64,000 bases of DNA from Bombella apis (GTDB taxonomy: Bacteria > Pseudomonadota > Alphaproteobacteria > Acetobacterales > Acetobacteraceae): NCBI RefSeq assembly GCF_018221685.1, contig NZ_JAGJTM010000005.1, forward strand, positions 69,501-133,500, in the 5' to 3' direction. The position numbers and the translations under genes were made by a program. Position 1 is the stretch's first letter; each line of letters opens with the position of its first letter. Under the pieces are notes generated by a model. The model was given only the letters and a program-made list of their open reading frames with translations. It was not told the DNA's origin and made no database searches. Of the stretch, positions 22,204 through 31,148 are shown one piece after another.

Positions 22204-22246
22204 CCGCCCCGCCCTTTTCCGCTCCATGTGGAAGGGGGCGGGGCGG
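22204..22246 (+). other. Strong 17-bp hairpin between carB and greA
   Basis: Arms 22204-22220 and 22230-22246 pair over 17 consecutive positions (two of them G:U) around a 9-nt loop; 13 of the pairs are G:C. It ends 41 bp before the greA start and lacks a following U-run. It could be an atypical terminator, an RNA processing site, or a 5' structure controlling greA. Confidence 0.55.
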
Positions 22247-22287
22247 TGTGCCATTCATCTCTTTGTACCAGTGCGAGGATTCCCTCC

Positions 22288-22761
22288 ATGCAGAAAAGCC
22301 CCATGACCGCCCAAGGACTGAAACGCCTTGAGGATGAGCTGCGCCAGCTCAAATCAGAGGAACGCCCCGCCGTCATCCGGGCCATTGCAGAAGCCCGCTC
22401 CCACGGGGACCTCTCCGAGAATGCGGAATACCACGCCGCCCGGGAGCGTCAGTCCTTCATCGAGGGGCGGGTGCTGGAGCTGGAGAGCCTGATCTCCACG
22501 GCCGAGGTGATCGACCCCACGACCCTCTCCGGCAGCCGCATCCAGTTCGGTGCCACGGTCGAGCTGGTGGATGAGGAAACCGACAAGGAAAGCACCTACC
22601 AGATCGTCGGCGCTCACGAAGCTGACATCAAGCAGCACCGCATTTCCATCTCCTCCCCCCTTGCCAAAGCCCTCATCGGGAAGGAAGCTGGGGACAGCGT
22701 TTCCGTCCCGGCACCGGGCGGAGACCGTACCTATGAAGTTCTGAAAGTGATCTACAGATAA
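22288..22761 (+). CDS. greA: Transcription elongation factor GreA
   Basis: A 157-residue secondary-channel factor that rescues backtracked RNA polymerase by stimulating transcript cleavage. The N-terminal coiled-coil has [13 protein letters not shown] and, at its tip, [16 protein letters not shown], which holds the catalytic acidic pair (D and E of GDLSENAEY). The FKBP-like C-terminal domain ends [16 protein letters not shown]. The ATG at 22288 follows GCGAGG; the frame is open upstream but without similarity. The stop overlaps the ilvA start (TAATG). The carB-greA neighbourhood is common in alphaproteobacteria. Confidence 0.95.
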   Translation: MQKSPMTAQGLKRLEDELRQLKSEERPAVIRAIAEARSHGDLSENAEYHAARERQSFIEGRVLELESLISTAEVIDPTTLSGSRIQFGATVELVDEETDKESTYQIVGAHEADIKQHRISISSPLAKALIGKEAGDSVSVPAPGGDRTYEVLKVIYR

Positions 22762-23981
22762 TGCCGGACTCTGCTTCCAAGACCAGCCTGACCTTCAACG
22801 ACGTCAAAGACGCCCAGAAGCGCATTGCCGCCACCATTGCCCGCACACCCACGATCAGCAATGTGGCCCTTTCCCGGCTGACGGAAGCAGAGATTATCAT
22901 CAAGCTGGAAAATCTTCAGGCCATTGGCTCCTTCAAGGAGCGTGGAGCGGCCAACCGCATGGCCCTGCTCACGCCCGAGGAACGCAAACGGGGTGTCATC
23001 ACCGTCTCGGCAGGCAACCATGCCCAGGGCGTGGGGCGGCAGGCCAGCCTTCTGGGCGTGGAAGCTACCATCGTCATGCCCCGTTTCACCCCCGCCACCA
23101 AGGTGGCCGCCACCCAGAGCTGGGGGGCCCGGGTCGTTCTGGCGGGCGAGAATTTCGACGAGGCCGTGAAAACGGCCGAAAAAATCCGTCAGGAAGAAGG
23201 CCAGACCCTCATCCACCCCTTCAATGATCCTGCCGTCATCGCCGGACAGGGCACCTGCGCTCTGGAAATGATCGAGGATGCGCCCGATCTGGATGCCATC
23301 GTGGTGCCGATCGGTGGAGGTGGCCTCATGGCCGGTTTCGTCACGGTACTGAAAGAACTCAGCCCGAAGACGAAGCTCTATGGCGTGCAGGTGGAGGGCT
23401 ATTCCCCACTGGGAGCCTATCCTGAACCGCTCCGCTCCGTTCCCGGCGGGTCAACCATTGCCGAGGGCATCGCCGTCGTCCAGCCGGGCCATCACTGCTT
23501 GGATGTCATTGGCAGGAACCTTGATGGCGTGTTCGTCGTCAACGAACTCCAGGTCGAAAGTGCCATCACGACGCTGGCCGAGAAGGCCCGTCAGGTGGGC
23601 GAAGGGGCCGGAGCCACGCCACTGGCCGCCATTCTGGCCAATCATGACCTCTTCAGGGGCAAGAAGGTGGGCTTTCCCATCTCCGGCGGCAACATCAATG
23701 CCCGCATCCTTGCCCATGTCATCCTCCGCTCCCTGCTGAGAGAAGGACGCATCCTGCGGCTGATCTTCCAGATTCCCGACCGCCCCGGCCTGCTGGCCGC
23801 CATCTCCGAGAAGATTGGCAGCTATGGTGGCAACATCATCGAGGTCTCCCATCACCGCCTCTTCGCCGCCCCTTCCGTGCAGACGGCAGAGCTGGTGGTG
23901 ATGATCGAAGCCCGTGACACGGAACATGCCTTGGAAATCGAGCGGGAACTCTCCCGCCATTACCACGTCGAACGGGACTGA
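22761..23981 (+). CDS. ilvA: Threonine ammonia-lyase with ACT domain
   Basis: A 406-residue PLP enzyme that deaminates threonine to 2-oxobutyrate, the entry to isoleucine synthesis. The PLP lysine lies in GSFKERGAANR (Lys59), the substrate loop is SAGNHAQG, and the phosphate-binding GGGGL is at 185-189. A single C-terminal ACT domain (about 335-406, FQIPDRPGLLAAISEKIG) replaces the two ACT-like domains of long E. coli IlvA. The form resembles the TdcB-plus-ACT type, so both biosynthetic and catabolic roles are possible. It overlaps greA by one base. No other ilv gene is near. Confidence 0.9.
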   Translation: MPDSASKTSLTFNDVKDAQKRIAATIARTPTISNVALSRLTEAEIIIKLENLQAIGSFKERGAANRMALLTPEERKRGVITVSAGNHAQGVGRQASLLGVEATIVMPRFTPATKVAATQSWGARVVLAGENFDEAVKTAEKIRQEEGQTLIHPFNDPAVIAGQGTCALEMIEDAPDLDAIVVPIGGGGLMAGFVTVLKELSPKTKLYGVQVEGYSPLGAYPEPLRSVPGGSTIAEGIAVVQPGHHCLDVIGRNLDGVFVVNELQVESAITTLAEKARQVGEGAGATPLAAILANHDLFRGKKVGFPISGGNINARILAHVILRSLLREGRILRLIFQIPDRPGLLAAISEKIGSYGGNIIEVSHHRLFAAPSVQTAELVVMIEARDTEHALEIERELSRHYHVERD

Positions 23982-24007
23982 CCCCCGGAACGTCCTCTGA
24001 AGCAGAA

Positions 24008-24046
24008 GGGAGTGGTCCTGCCCGTGTGAAACGGGGCCACCCCCTT
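24008..24046 (+). terminator. Terminator of greA-ilvA
   Basis: An 11-position stem with one mismatch (24008-24018 with 24034-24044 region) followed by CCTTTTT, 27 bases after the ilvA stop and just before the converging msrB end. Confidence 0.65.
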
Positions 24047-24053
24047 TTTCCGT

Positions 24054-24461
24054 TCAGGCTCCCTCTTCGTCCGGGACGAAATGAAGGGCCAGACCATTGG
24101 TGCAGTAACGCAGCCCCGTGGGCGGGGGGCCATCAGGGAAGACATGCCCCAGATGACCATGACAGCCTGCGCAATGTATCTCCACCCGCACCATGCCGAG
24201 ACTGCGGTCCTCACGCTCGCCCACCGCCCCGGGCACAGCCCGGAAGAAAGACGGCCAGCCTGATCCGCTCTCATATTTCGCCGTCGAGCTGAACAGCCTC
24301 TTCCCGCAGGCGGCACAGTCGTAATGACCGGGCCGTTTCTCACCATTCAGCGGGCTGGAACCCGGCGGCTCGGTCCCATGACCATGCAGGACATGCTTCT
24401 GCGCTTCACTGAGCGGCCCACAGCCACAGACGGGTGCTTTTTCAGATGTCTGGTCTTTCAT
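24054..24461 (-). CDS. msrB: Methionine-(R)-sulfoxide reductase MsrB
   Basis: A 135-residue repair enzyme that reduces the R epimer of methionine sulfoxide in proteins. Two CxxC pairs that bind structural zinc are present (HYDCAACGKRLF and EIHCAGCHGHLGH). The catalytic cysteine is in GLRYCTNGLALHF, where most relatives read RYCINSAAL. YESGSGWPSFF is the substrate-pocket signature. The ATG at 24461 is chosen for its GGAGTGGAG ribosome site; an upstream in-frame ATG adds 25 residues that do not fit the family. It is divergent from envC. Confidence 0.93.
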   Translation of the reverse strand: MKDQTSEKAPVCGCGPLSEAQKHVLHGHGTEPPGSSPLNGEKRPGHYDCAACGKRLFSSTAKYESGSGWPSFFRAVPGAVGEREDRSLGMVRVEIHCAGCHGHLGHVFPDGPPPTGLRYCTNGLALHFVPDEEGA

Positions 24462-24664
24462 CTCCACTCCTCTCCGGGGCACCATCCCGCCCCTCCGGCT
24501 GGACAGACAGCCAATTCTCCGCCACAAAAGACACACGAAAACCGATCATCGCATCTGTCCCGCATGTCCCTGTCACTCATTCCTGCCTGACTGATCTCAT
24601 GCTGTCAGATGTGTTTTTCAAGCCCCATACCATCCCACCCGGAAAGGGATTCCCAGGCAGGCTC

Positions 24665-25969
24665 ATGCTCCCGAAACGCACCAGCACATCCCTCGCCCTC
24701 TGCTGGCTGCTGCCTTGCCTGTTGCTGACCTGCCTTGCCGACCAGCATCAGGCCCATGCCGCCCCAGACCAGGCCGGTACTCTGTGGGGATCAAACACGC
24801 CCATTCCCACCACGGAGGCTGGCATCCGCAAGGCACGGGCTGCACGGCGGAATCTTCAGCAGCTTCTGGCCCAGAAAGCCCAGCTGCTCCAGCAGAAGGA
24901 AGAAGAAACCCGCAAGGCTGAAGCCCAGGCGCATCTCAGTGCCCGTCAGCTGGCCCGCCTGCGCCAGAAGCAGGCCAGACTGGCCCGGCAGCACATGCTC
25001 GTGGAACGTCACCTCACAAAGGTTTCAGCTCAGCTGGACCAGCTCAGTACGGGCAATGACCAGCTGAAAGCCGAAGAAAACACCATTCTTCTGGATGAAG
25101 CCACACGTCTTCCTGCCCTCCAGCAGATGAACACCACGCCAGAACTCGCCCTTCTTATGCCACCAGACAATCCAGCCATCAGCCCTGCAGTTCCTTTTGC
25201 CCTTCTCGCCCTGCGCCACCAGCAGAACCGGGACGCCATGGCAGACAACATCCAGCGGCAGACCCATCTCCAGAGAGAGCAGATGCGGCTGACAGACCAG
25301 AGCCGTACCATCACAGCACAGGAAACCCGCCTCCAGACCAGCCAGAACGAGGCAGAAAGCCGGGCCGAGCAGGCGGCCATAAAATCGGAACAGGCCCAGC
25401 AGACCCTGCTGAAGCAGCAGGCTCTACTGACACAGGCCCGCCAGAGCACGGAGGCCCTAACAGCCATCATCACCGTCCTGGCCCGGCAGGAAGCTGAAAC
25501 ACGCCGCCGCCTGCGGGCCCAGAAGGCCCGGTTCCACAAGCTGCACCAGCGCCACAAGGAACAGGAAGTGGAGCAGCAGGACCGCAGCTTCAACCCCGGC
25601 AAAGGGCTGATGCGGGGCTCTGCACGGGCCCCTGTGCAGGGGCGCATCGTCACACGCTGGGCACAGCCTACCGAGGCTGGCCCCGCCACGGGGCTGACCT
25701 ACCAGACGGCTCCTTCCGCCCCTGTGACCGCCCCCTGCACGGGCCGCCTGCTCTTCAGCGGGGCCTTCCGCTCCTTCGGCCCCATGGTGATTCTGGACTG
25801 CGGGCAGAAACAGCGACTTGTTCTGGCCGGTCTTGGCACGCTCCAGCTACAGAGCGGCCAGTCCGTCCAGCAAGGGGGCGTGATCGGCCAGATGCCCACC
25901 CGGGACCCTCTCCTCTTCGTACAGCTGCGGCAGGGAACAAAGCTCATGGATCCGGCCCATTTCTTCTGA
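24665..25969 (+). CDS. envC: Murein hydrolase activator EnvC-like protein
   Basis: A 434-residue periplasmic protein. It has a signal peptide (about residues 1-32), a very long Gln/Arg/Glu/Ala-rich coiled coil (about 45-320) and a C-terminal LytM/M23-like domain (about 335-434). EnvC proteins do not cut peptidoglycan themselves but switch on amidases at the division site. Fitting this, the LytM domain has lost the metal-binding histidines: where a peptidase would read HG and HxH it reads ILDCGQK and LFVQLRQG. The ATG at 24665 begins the signal peptide; an in-frame ATG 66 bases upstream is possible. It is followed by ctpA and rppH. Confidence 0.85.
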   Translation: MLPKRTSTSLALCWLLPCLLLTCLADQHQAHAAPDQAGTLWGSNTPIPTTEAGIRKARAARRNLQQLLAQKAQLLQQKEEETRKAEAQAHLSARQLARLRQKQARLARQHMLVERHLTKVSAQLDQLSTGNDQLKAEENTILLDEATRLPALQQMNTTPELALLMPPDNPAISPAVPFALLALRHQQNRDAMADNIQRQTHLQREQMRLTDQSRTITAQETRLQTSQNEAESRAEQAAIKSEQAQQTLLKQQALLTQARQSTEALTAIITVLARQEAETRRRLRAQKARFHKLHQRHKEQEVEQQDRSFNPGKGLMRGSARAPVQGRIVTRWAQPTEAGPATGLTYQTAPSAPVTAPCTGRLLFSGAFRSFGPMVILDCGQKQRLVLAGLGTLQLQSGQSVQQGGVIGQMPTRDPLLFVQLRQGTKLMDPAHFF

Positions 25970-26108
25970 GGCCATGCTGAGTCCTGCCGGGAGTTTCACC
26001 CGTGCCGAAAACACTGTAAGCTGCCTCCATCATGTCTCCGGGCCAGGGCCCTCTCATATTGATCGCAGCGAACCGCCTGTCTTCTAAATGTTAAGGAATA
26101 GACCGACC

Positions 26109-27623
26109 ATGAACTTCCGCACTGGCCTTATGCTGGGTCTTGCCTGTTCAGCCATGGGTGTTGCCTCTGGTGCCTTTTTTGCCAGTCGCCCGTCACTCGT
26201 CCCCCCCGCCTGGGCGCAGGAGATCACACACAAGGACAGCAACACGCCGGCCAACAGCAGCGACAGCAACAATGCTGAAACCGTCCGTATGCTGACACTG
26301 CTGGGCACGGTGATGGACATTGCCCATTCGGAATATGTCTCTCCCCTTCCCAACAAGAAGCTCATCCGCAATGCCATTGACGGAATGATCAGCAATCTGG
26401 ACCCTCACTCTTCCTTCATGGATGCCCAGCAGCTCAAGGACATGCAGGATGAGATGTCCGGCCAGTTTGGTGGGCTTGGGCTACAGGTGCAGGGCGATGC
26501 CGGGCATGTACGGGTCGTCTCCCCCATTGATGGCACACCGGCCGCCAAAGCGGGCATCCAGTCCGGCGATGTCATCACCATGGTGGACAACAAGAGCATC
26601 GCCAACCTCACGCTGGATCAGGCCGTCCGCAAGATGCGGGGCAAGCCGGGAACGCAGATCACCCTGACCATCCTGCGCCCAAAAACTGGCAAGCAGCAGA
26701 ACCTGACCCTGATACGGGAGATCATCCATGTGCAGATCGTCCGTTCCGCCCTCTATGGGCAGACGGGCTATATCCGCCTGAGTGAATTTGATGATTCGCT
26801 GGAAAAGGAGATGCGCAAGGCTTACGGCAAGCTGGTCCAGTCCGTCGCCAAGACGCCCGGCAAGACACTGAACGGCCTCGTGCTGGACCTCCGCTCCGAC
26901 CCCGGCGGGAAGCTGGACCAGGCCATCGCCGTGGCCCGTGACTTCATCAAGGATGGAGAGATCGTCTCCATCCGTGGCCGCCACCCCGAGGGCAACCAGC
27001 ATTGGGATGGTGTCGGCAAGGACATCACCCACGGCCTGCCCATCATCGTCCTGACCAACGCCGGCTCGGCCTCTGCCAGCGAGATCGTGGCCGGTGCGCT
27101 GAAGGACCATCGCCGGGCCATCATCATGGGAGACCGGACCTTCGGCAAGGGGTCCGTCCAGACGATCATCCCCATTGCCGACCAGGGGGCCATCCGGCTG
27201 ACAACCGCCCGTTATTACACGCCGTCGGGCCGGTCCATCCAGGGGCTGGGCATCACGCCAGATGTGCCTGTTCTGGCCAGCCGGGATGATGACAGCCTCT
27301 TTACATACCATGAGGCCGACCTCGCCCACACCATCACCAACACGGATGGCAAACTGCCCAAGGAGGCCCCACGGACGGACCTGCCCGCTTTCGCCAAGAC
27401 CGTGGAACGTCTGCCCCCTGCCAAATGGCCTGCCTTCGACCCCACGAAGCCGGAAACGGACTTCCAGCTCCAACAGGCCCTGCATTTCATCAATGCCCAG
27501 ACTGGCGGGGCTGATGCAGCCCATGAGGCCGCCCTGCTCGCCCATCCACAACTGCCGCCACAGTCCCACGACACGGCCCCTGATGAGGCCAAGGACGACA
27601 GTGCAGCAAAGACGAAGAAATAA
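26109..27623 (+). CDS. ctpA: Carboxy-terminal processing peptidase CtpA (S41)
   Basis: A 504-residue exported serine protease of family S41 that trims envelope proteins. A signal peptide covers about residues 1-37 (cleavage near PAWAQ). A PDZ domain is at about 120-195 (GGLGLQV, AAKAGIQSGDVITMVD). The catalytic part has NAGSASASEIVAGALKDHR and DRTFGKGSVQTI, giving Ser322 and Lys347 as the dyad by comparison with Tsp. A Pro/Ala/Asp tail ends the protein. The start at 26109 has AAGGA upstream; the in-frame ATG at 26088 has none. Partners of CtpA-type proteases include peptidoglycan hydrolase systems, in line with the envC neighbour. Confidence 0.92.
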   Translation: MNFRTGLMLGLACSAMGVASGAFFASRPSLVPPAWAQEITHKDSNTPANSSDSNNAETVRMLTLLGTVMDIAHSEYVSPLPNKKLIRNAIDGMISNLDPHSSFMDAQQLKDMQDEMSGQFGGLGLQVQGDAGHVRVVSPIDGTPAAKAGIQSGDVITMVDNKSIANLTLDQAVRKMRGKPGTQITLTILRPKTGKQQNLTLIREIIHVQIVRSALYGQTGYIRLSEFDDSLEKEMRKAYGKLVQSVAKTPGKTLNGLVLDLRSDPGGKLDQAIAVARDFIKDGEIVSIRGRHPEGNQHWDGVGKDITHGLPIIVLTNAGSASASEIVAGALKDHRRAIIMGDRTFGKGSVQTIIPIADQGAIRLTTARYYTPSGRSIQGLGITPDVPVLASRDDDSLFTYHEADLAHTITNTDGKLPKEAPRTDLPAFAKTVERLPPAKWPAFDPTKPETDFQLQQALHFINAQTGGADAAHEAALLAHPQLPPQSHDTAPDEAKDDSAAKTKK

Positions 27624-27627
27624 GCCC

Positions 27628-28125
27628 ATGTCCCTGCGTGAAACACTGGCCTACCGCCCCAATGTCGGCATCGTCCTCTTCAATGGGAAAGGCGAAATCT
27701 TCATGGCCCGCCGTGCGGACCTGCCGGGGGACATCTGGCAGTTTCCGCAGGGCGGCATTGATGAGGGCGAAGAGCCGGAACAGGCCGTCTGGCGGGAAAT
27801 GAAAGAAGAGATTGGCACAAACAACGCCACCATGATCGGTAAGCGGGATGGCTGGTTTCTCTACGACCTGCCGGACCACCTTATCGGCAAGGCCCTGCAC
27901 GGGAAGTATCGGGGGCAGAAACAGCAGTGGTTCCTCTTCCGCTTCACCGGCCAGGACAGCGACATCAGGTTGGACACGTTTGAGGAAATCGAGTTCACCA
28001 CATGGCGTTGGGTGCCGCCGGAGGATGTCCTGAGCGGCAGGTACAATCTGGGCTTCAAGAAGGACGTCTACGAACGGCTCCTGCCCGACATTCTTGCCAT
28101 CTACCGGGCGGCGTCCAGAGCCTGA
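27628..28125 (+). CDS. rppH: RNA pyrophosphohydrolase RppH
   Basis: A 165-residue Nudix hydrolase that removes pyrophosphate from the 5' end of mRNA and so starts RNase E-dependent decay. The Nudix box is complete at about 42-64 (GGIDEGEEPEQAVWREMKEE), preceded by IWQFPQ. The blocks KQQWFLFRF and WRWVPPEDV are typical of the RppH/YgdP group. It begins 4 bp after ctpA, so the two are co-transcribed. Its last 25 bases overlap the 3' end of the convergent ABC transporter gene. Confidence 0.93.
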   Translation: MSLRETLAYRPNVGIVLFNGKGEIFMARRADLPGDIWQFPQGGIDEGEEPEQAVWREMKEEIGTNNATMIGKRDGWFLYDLPDHLIGKALHGKYRGQKQQWFLFRFTGQDSDIRLDTFEEIEFTTWRWVPPEDVLSGRYNLGFKKDVYERLLPDILAIYRAASRA

Positions 28126-29879
28126 GCCTTCACCAGCCGGGCGTAAAGTCCGGCCCTGGCCATGAGCTGGGCATGGGTGCCCGTCTCGACAATCTGGCCC
28201 TGATCCAGAACCACGATGTGATCGGCACTCTGTACGGTGGAAAGCCGATGCGCCACGATGAGCGTCGTCCGTCCCTGCCGGAGCTGGGCCAGAGCCTCCT
28301 GCACACGGGCCTCGTTTTCTGAATCCAGCGCACTCGTGGCCTCATCCAGCAGCAGCAGGCGGGGGTTACGCAGCAGGGCACGGGCCAGCATGATGCGCTG
28401 CCTCTGTCCACCCGAGAGCCTCTGCCCACCGGGACCGATGATGGTTTCCAGCCCTTCCGGCAGATCATGCACGAAATCCAGTGCCGCCATCCGGCAGAGT
28501 GCCTCCACCTCCTCCCGTGTCGCAGAAGGACGGCCAAGATGGATGTTCTCCCGCACGCTCATGTCGAACAGGGCCGTTTCCTGACTGACATAGGCCAGAT
28601 GATCCCGCAGGCTGGCCAGCGTGAGGGACCGTATGTCCACCCCCTCCAGCGTGATCGTCCCTTCCGTCACGTCAAAAAGACGGGGGATCAGGGCCAGCAT
28701 GGTAGATTTCCCTGCCCCGCTCGGCCCGACCAGAGCCACGCTCTGCCCCGGCCTCACATCCAGAGATATATTTTTCAGGGCATGATGCCCATCCTGAAAA
28801 CGATAGGATACATCCCTGAACACAAGGTGCCCCGGCCCTTCCGGCAGGGGCCGGGCCTCCGGCTGTTCCTGCACGCTGGCCGGTTCATCAATCACGGCAA
28901 AAATGCGTCCCAGCCCGGCCAGTCCTTCCTGCATGGAGGTGTTGAGCGACCCCAGGGCACGCAGAGGACGTGAGGCCGCAAACAGGGCGGCAATGAAGGC
29001 CGTGAAGTCCCCCAGCGTGGCCCCGCCCGTGGCGGCACGCCAGCCCGCAAACCCCAGCACGAAAGCGATCGCCACACCACCGATGACCTCCAGCATCGGG
29101 TCCAGACGGGCACGGTTGCTGGCAATACGGAAGAACATGTCATGCAGCCTGTCGAGAGCCGAACCGATGCGGTGATGCTCATGCTCCTCCATCCGGTAGA
29201 TGCGTATCTGCCGGGACAGGAAGAAGCTTTCCGTCAGCAGGGCCGAGGCTTCCCCGACCTGCTCCTGCATCCCGCCGGAGGCCCGGCGCACCCGCCGCCC
29301 GAGCTTCTGCACGGGAATGATGGCCAGGGGATACAGCACGACCGCAATCAGGCTCAGTTCCCAGTCCGTCCAGATCATGGAGGCGACAAGCCCGATGATG
29401 GTGATGACGTCCCCCAGCGCATTGACCGAACGTGTCAGGGCTTCCCTCATGGCGAGGGCATCCGTGGTGAAGCGTGCCGCCCAGCGGGCGGGAGCCTCTC
29501 TTTCAATCCGGGCCACATCCGCCTTCAGGGCATGGGTGAACATGCGTTCCTGAAGACGCCGCACGACCTGAAGGACCAGTGCCTGCACGCAGACATTCTG
29601 CCCATACTGGGCCAGAGCCTTGGCCCCCGTCACGACCACAACCAGCAGGGGAATCTGATACAGGATGCGGGGATCATGTGCCGTGAACATGTCGATCGCC
29701 CGCTTGATGACAAGCGGATAGGCCGCCGTCAGCAGGGCCATGACGACCGTCAGCACGAACACGGCCAGCAGCATGAGCCGGTGCCGGGCAATGTCCTCCC
29801 GCCAGAGCCTCCGCATCAGGGGGAAGGTTGCCTCATACGCTGCCCTGTCCGCAGGGTGCCTGCCTGTCTGCTTTGTCAT
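28101..29879 (-). CDS. MsbA-like ABC exporter (membrane-ATPase fusion)
   Basis: A 592-residue half-transporter. Six membrane helices lie in about residues 35-330, followed by an ATPase domain with Walker A GPSGAGKST (385-393), LSGGQRQR (488-495), Walker B LLLLDEATSALD and the H-loop VAHRLS. It resembles the MsbA/lipid-A-exporter or subtilin-type multidrug subfamily; homodimers are usual. The substrate cannot be fixed from sequence, and given the Lpt genes in the window a lipid substrate is plausible but unproven. The stop lies inside the end of rppH on the other strand. cca starts 21 bp upstream, in the same direction. Confidence 0.88.
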   Translation of the reverse strand: MTKQTGRHPADRAAYEATFPLMRRLWREDIARHRLMLLAVFVLTVVMALLTAAYPLVIKRAIDMFTAHDPRILYQIPLLVVVVTGAKALAQYGQNVCVQALVLQVVRRLQERMFTHALKADVARIEREAPARWAARFTTDALAMREALTRSVNALGDVITIIGLVASMIWTDWELSLIAVVLYPLAIIPVQKLGRRVRRASGGMQEQVGEASALLTESFFLSRQIRIYRMEEHEHHRIGSALDRLHDMFFRIASNRARLDPMLEVIGGVAIAFVLGFAGWRAATGGATLGDFTAFIAALFAASRPLRALGSLNTSMQEGLAGLGRIFAVIDEPASVQEQPEARPLPEGPGHLVFRDVSYRFQDGHHALKNISLDVRPGQSVALVGPSGAGKSTMLALIPRLFDVTEGTITLEGVDIRSLTLASLRDHLAYVSQETALFDMSVRENIHLGRPSATREEVEALCRMAALDFVHDLPEGLETIIGPGGQRLSGGQRQRIMLARALLRNPRLLLLDEATSALDSENEARVQEALAQLRQGRTTLIVAHRLSTVQSADHIVVLDQGQIVETGTHAQLMARAGLYARLVKAQALDAAR

Positions 29880-29900
29880 GCAGACCTTCTAGCAGCCCCC

Positions 29901-31148
29901 TCAGGAAGGGGAAAGCTGGTGGCTCACCCAGTCCCGACATGCCCCGGCATCGGGACGGCAACCCTGTGTGAGCCACCAGTGCTGCGTCTGTTTCAGCCAC
30001 CGCCCCATTTCCGGCCCCGGTTTCACACCCAGAGCAATCAGGTCCCGCCCCGCCAGATGGAAAACGGGCTGCTCCACGGTTTCCAGCCGGTGCCGCAACT
30101 CATTCCAGCTCCCATCAGGCCGTCCCAGCTCCTGCGCCTGCACCAGCCAGCTTCGCAGCAGCAGGATGGACCTGTCCTGCTGGAAAAGAACCCGCCGGAT
30201 ACCGTCATCATCCAGCGTGACCGCCAGTTCCGGCCCGAATCTGGCAAAAGCGGCCAGCATGTCCCGGCTCTCATTGGAGAGTTTCAGATGGGCACCGACA
30301 TCCGCCATGCCCTGCCCGTCCCCTCCGCCGGGTGGATACAGAACGGCAAGACGATGCAGCGGCTCGGCAGGATCACCACAGGCCAGAAGACGCCCCAGAC
30401 CAGACAGGGGCGCATGATGCGGCAGCAGCACGGCAAGGGTGCCCGTTTCCTCCATCAGTTCCAGCGTTCGCAGAAGCTGCGGGCCTGACAGGATTTTCAG
30501 CAGCTCCATCGCCACACGCTCGACTGAAAGACGGGTCATCGTCTCCCGCAGGCGGATGATGGCCTGACAGGCCTCGCCATCCGGTTCGCCACGGCCATAA
30601 CGGGCAAAAAAGCGGAAAAACCGCAGGCACCGCAGGGCATCCTCCTCGATGCGCCGTGCCGCCTGCCCGACAAACCGTACCTTCCCGGCCCGGAGATCAT
30701 CCAGTCCGCCGAAATAATCATGCAGCTGCCCATCCTGATCCAGCGACATGGCGTTGATCGTGAAGTCCCGCCGCTGCGCATCTTCCTCCCAGTCATCCGT
30801 CCAGGCGACGACAGCATGGCGGCCATCGGTACTGACATCACGCCGCAGGGTGGTGATTTCATAAGGGTGATGGTCAATCACCGCCGTGATGGTTCCATGC
30901 TCAAGGCCGGTCGGTATCACCCTGGCACCGACCTCTTCCAGCCGCCGCTGGGCTTCTTCCGGTGGAACCGGGCTGGCCAGGTCAAGATCATGCACGTCGC
31001 GACTACAGAGCAGGTCCCGCACGCAGCCTCCCACCAGCCGGGCCTCCGGCAGGGCCTGCCAGATACGGGCCAGCCCGGCGTGACCGGGCACATCGGACAG
31101 GGCTGCCAGAAGGGCGGCCGGAGATGGTGTCCTGATGGTCACACGCAC
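29901..31148 (-). CDS. cca: CCA tRNA nucleotidyltransferase / poly(A) polymerase family
   Basis: A 415-residue class II nucleotidyltransferase that completes or repairs the 3' CCA of tRNA. The catalytic head has LVGGCVRDLL and the DLDLA acidic pair. ITTLRRD, WEEDAQRRDFTINAM and RIEEDALRCLRFFRFFARYG are the following signature blocks. The C-terminal half is all helical with no HD phosphohydrolase motif. Two GTG codons compete as start: 31148, or 31142, which makes a GTGA overlap with the DUF1285 stop. Alphaproteobacteria commonly pair a DUF1285 gene with cca, as here. The poly(A) polymerase alternative is less likely because only one such gene is seen. Confidence 0.9.
   Translation of the reverse strand: MRVTIRTPSPAALLAALSDVPGHAGLARIWQALPEARLVGGCVRDLLCSRDVHDLDLASPVPPEEAQRRLEEVGARVIPTGLEHGTITAVIDHHPYEITTLRRDVSTDGRHAVVAWTDDWEEDAQRRDFTINAMSLDQDGQLHDYFGGLDDLRAGKVRFVGQAARRIEEDALRCLRFFRFFARYGRGEPDGEACQAIIRLRETMTRLSVERVAMELLKILSGPQLLRTLELMEETGTLAVLLPHHAPLSGLGRLLACGDPAEPLHRLAVLYPPGGGDGQGMADVGAHLKLSNESRDMLAAFARFGPELAVTLDDDGIRRVLFQQDRSILLLRSWLVQAQELGRPDGSWNELRHRLETVEQPVFHLAGRDLIALGVKPGPEMGRWLKQTQHWWLTQGCRPDAGACRDWVSHQLSPS

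Noticed and set aside
26481-27629. A 382-codon minus-strand open frame opposite ctpA
   Set aside because: Shadow of ctpA; Gly/Asp/Val-rich and without similarity to a known family.
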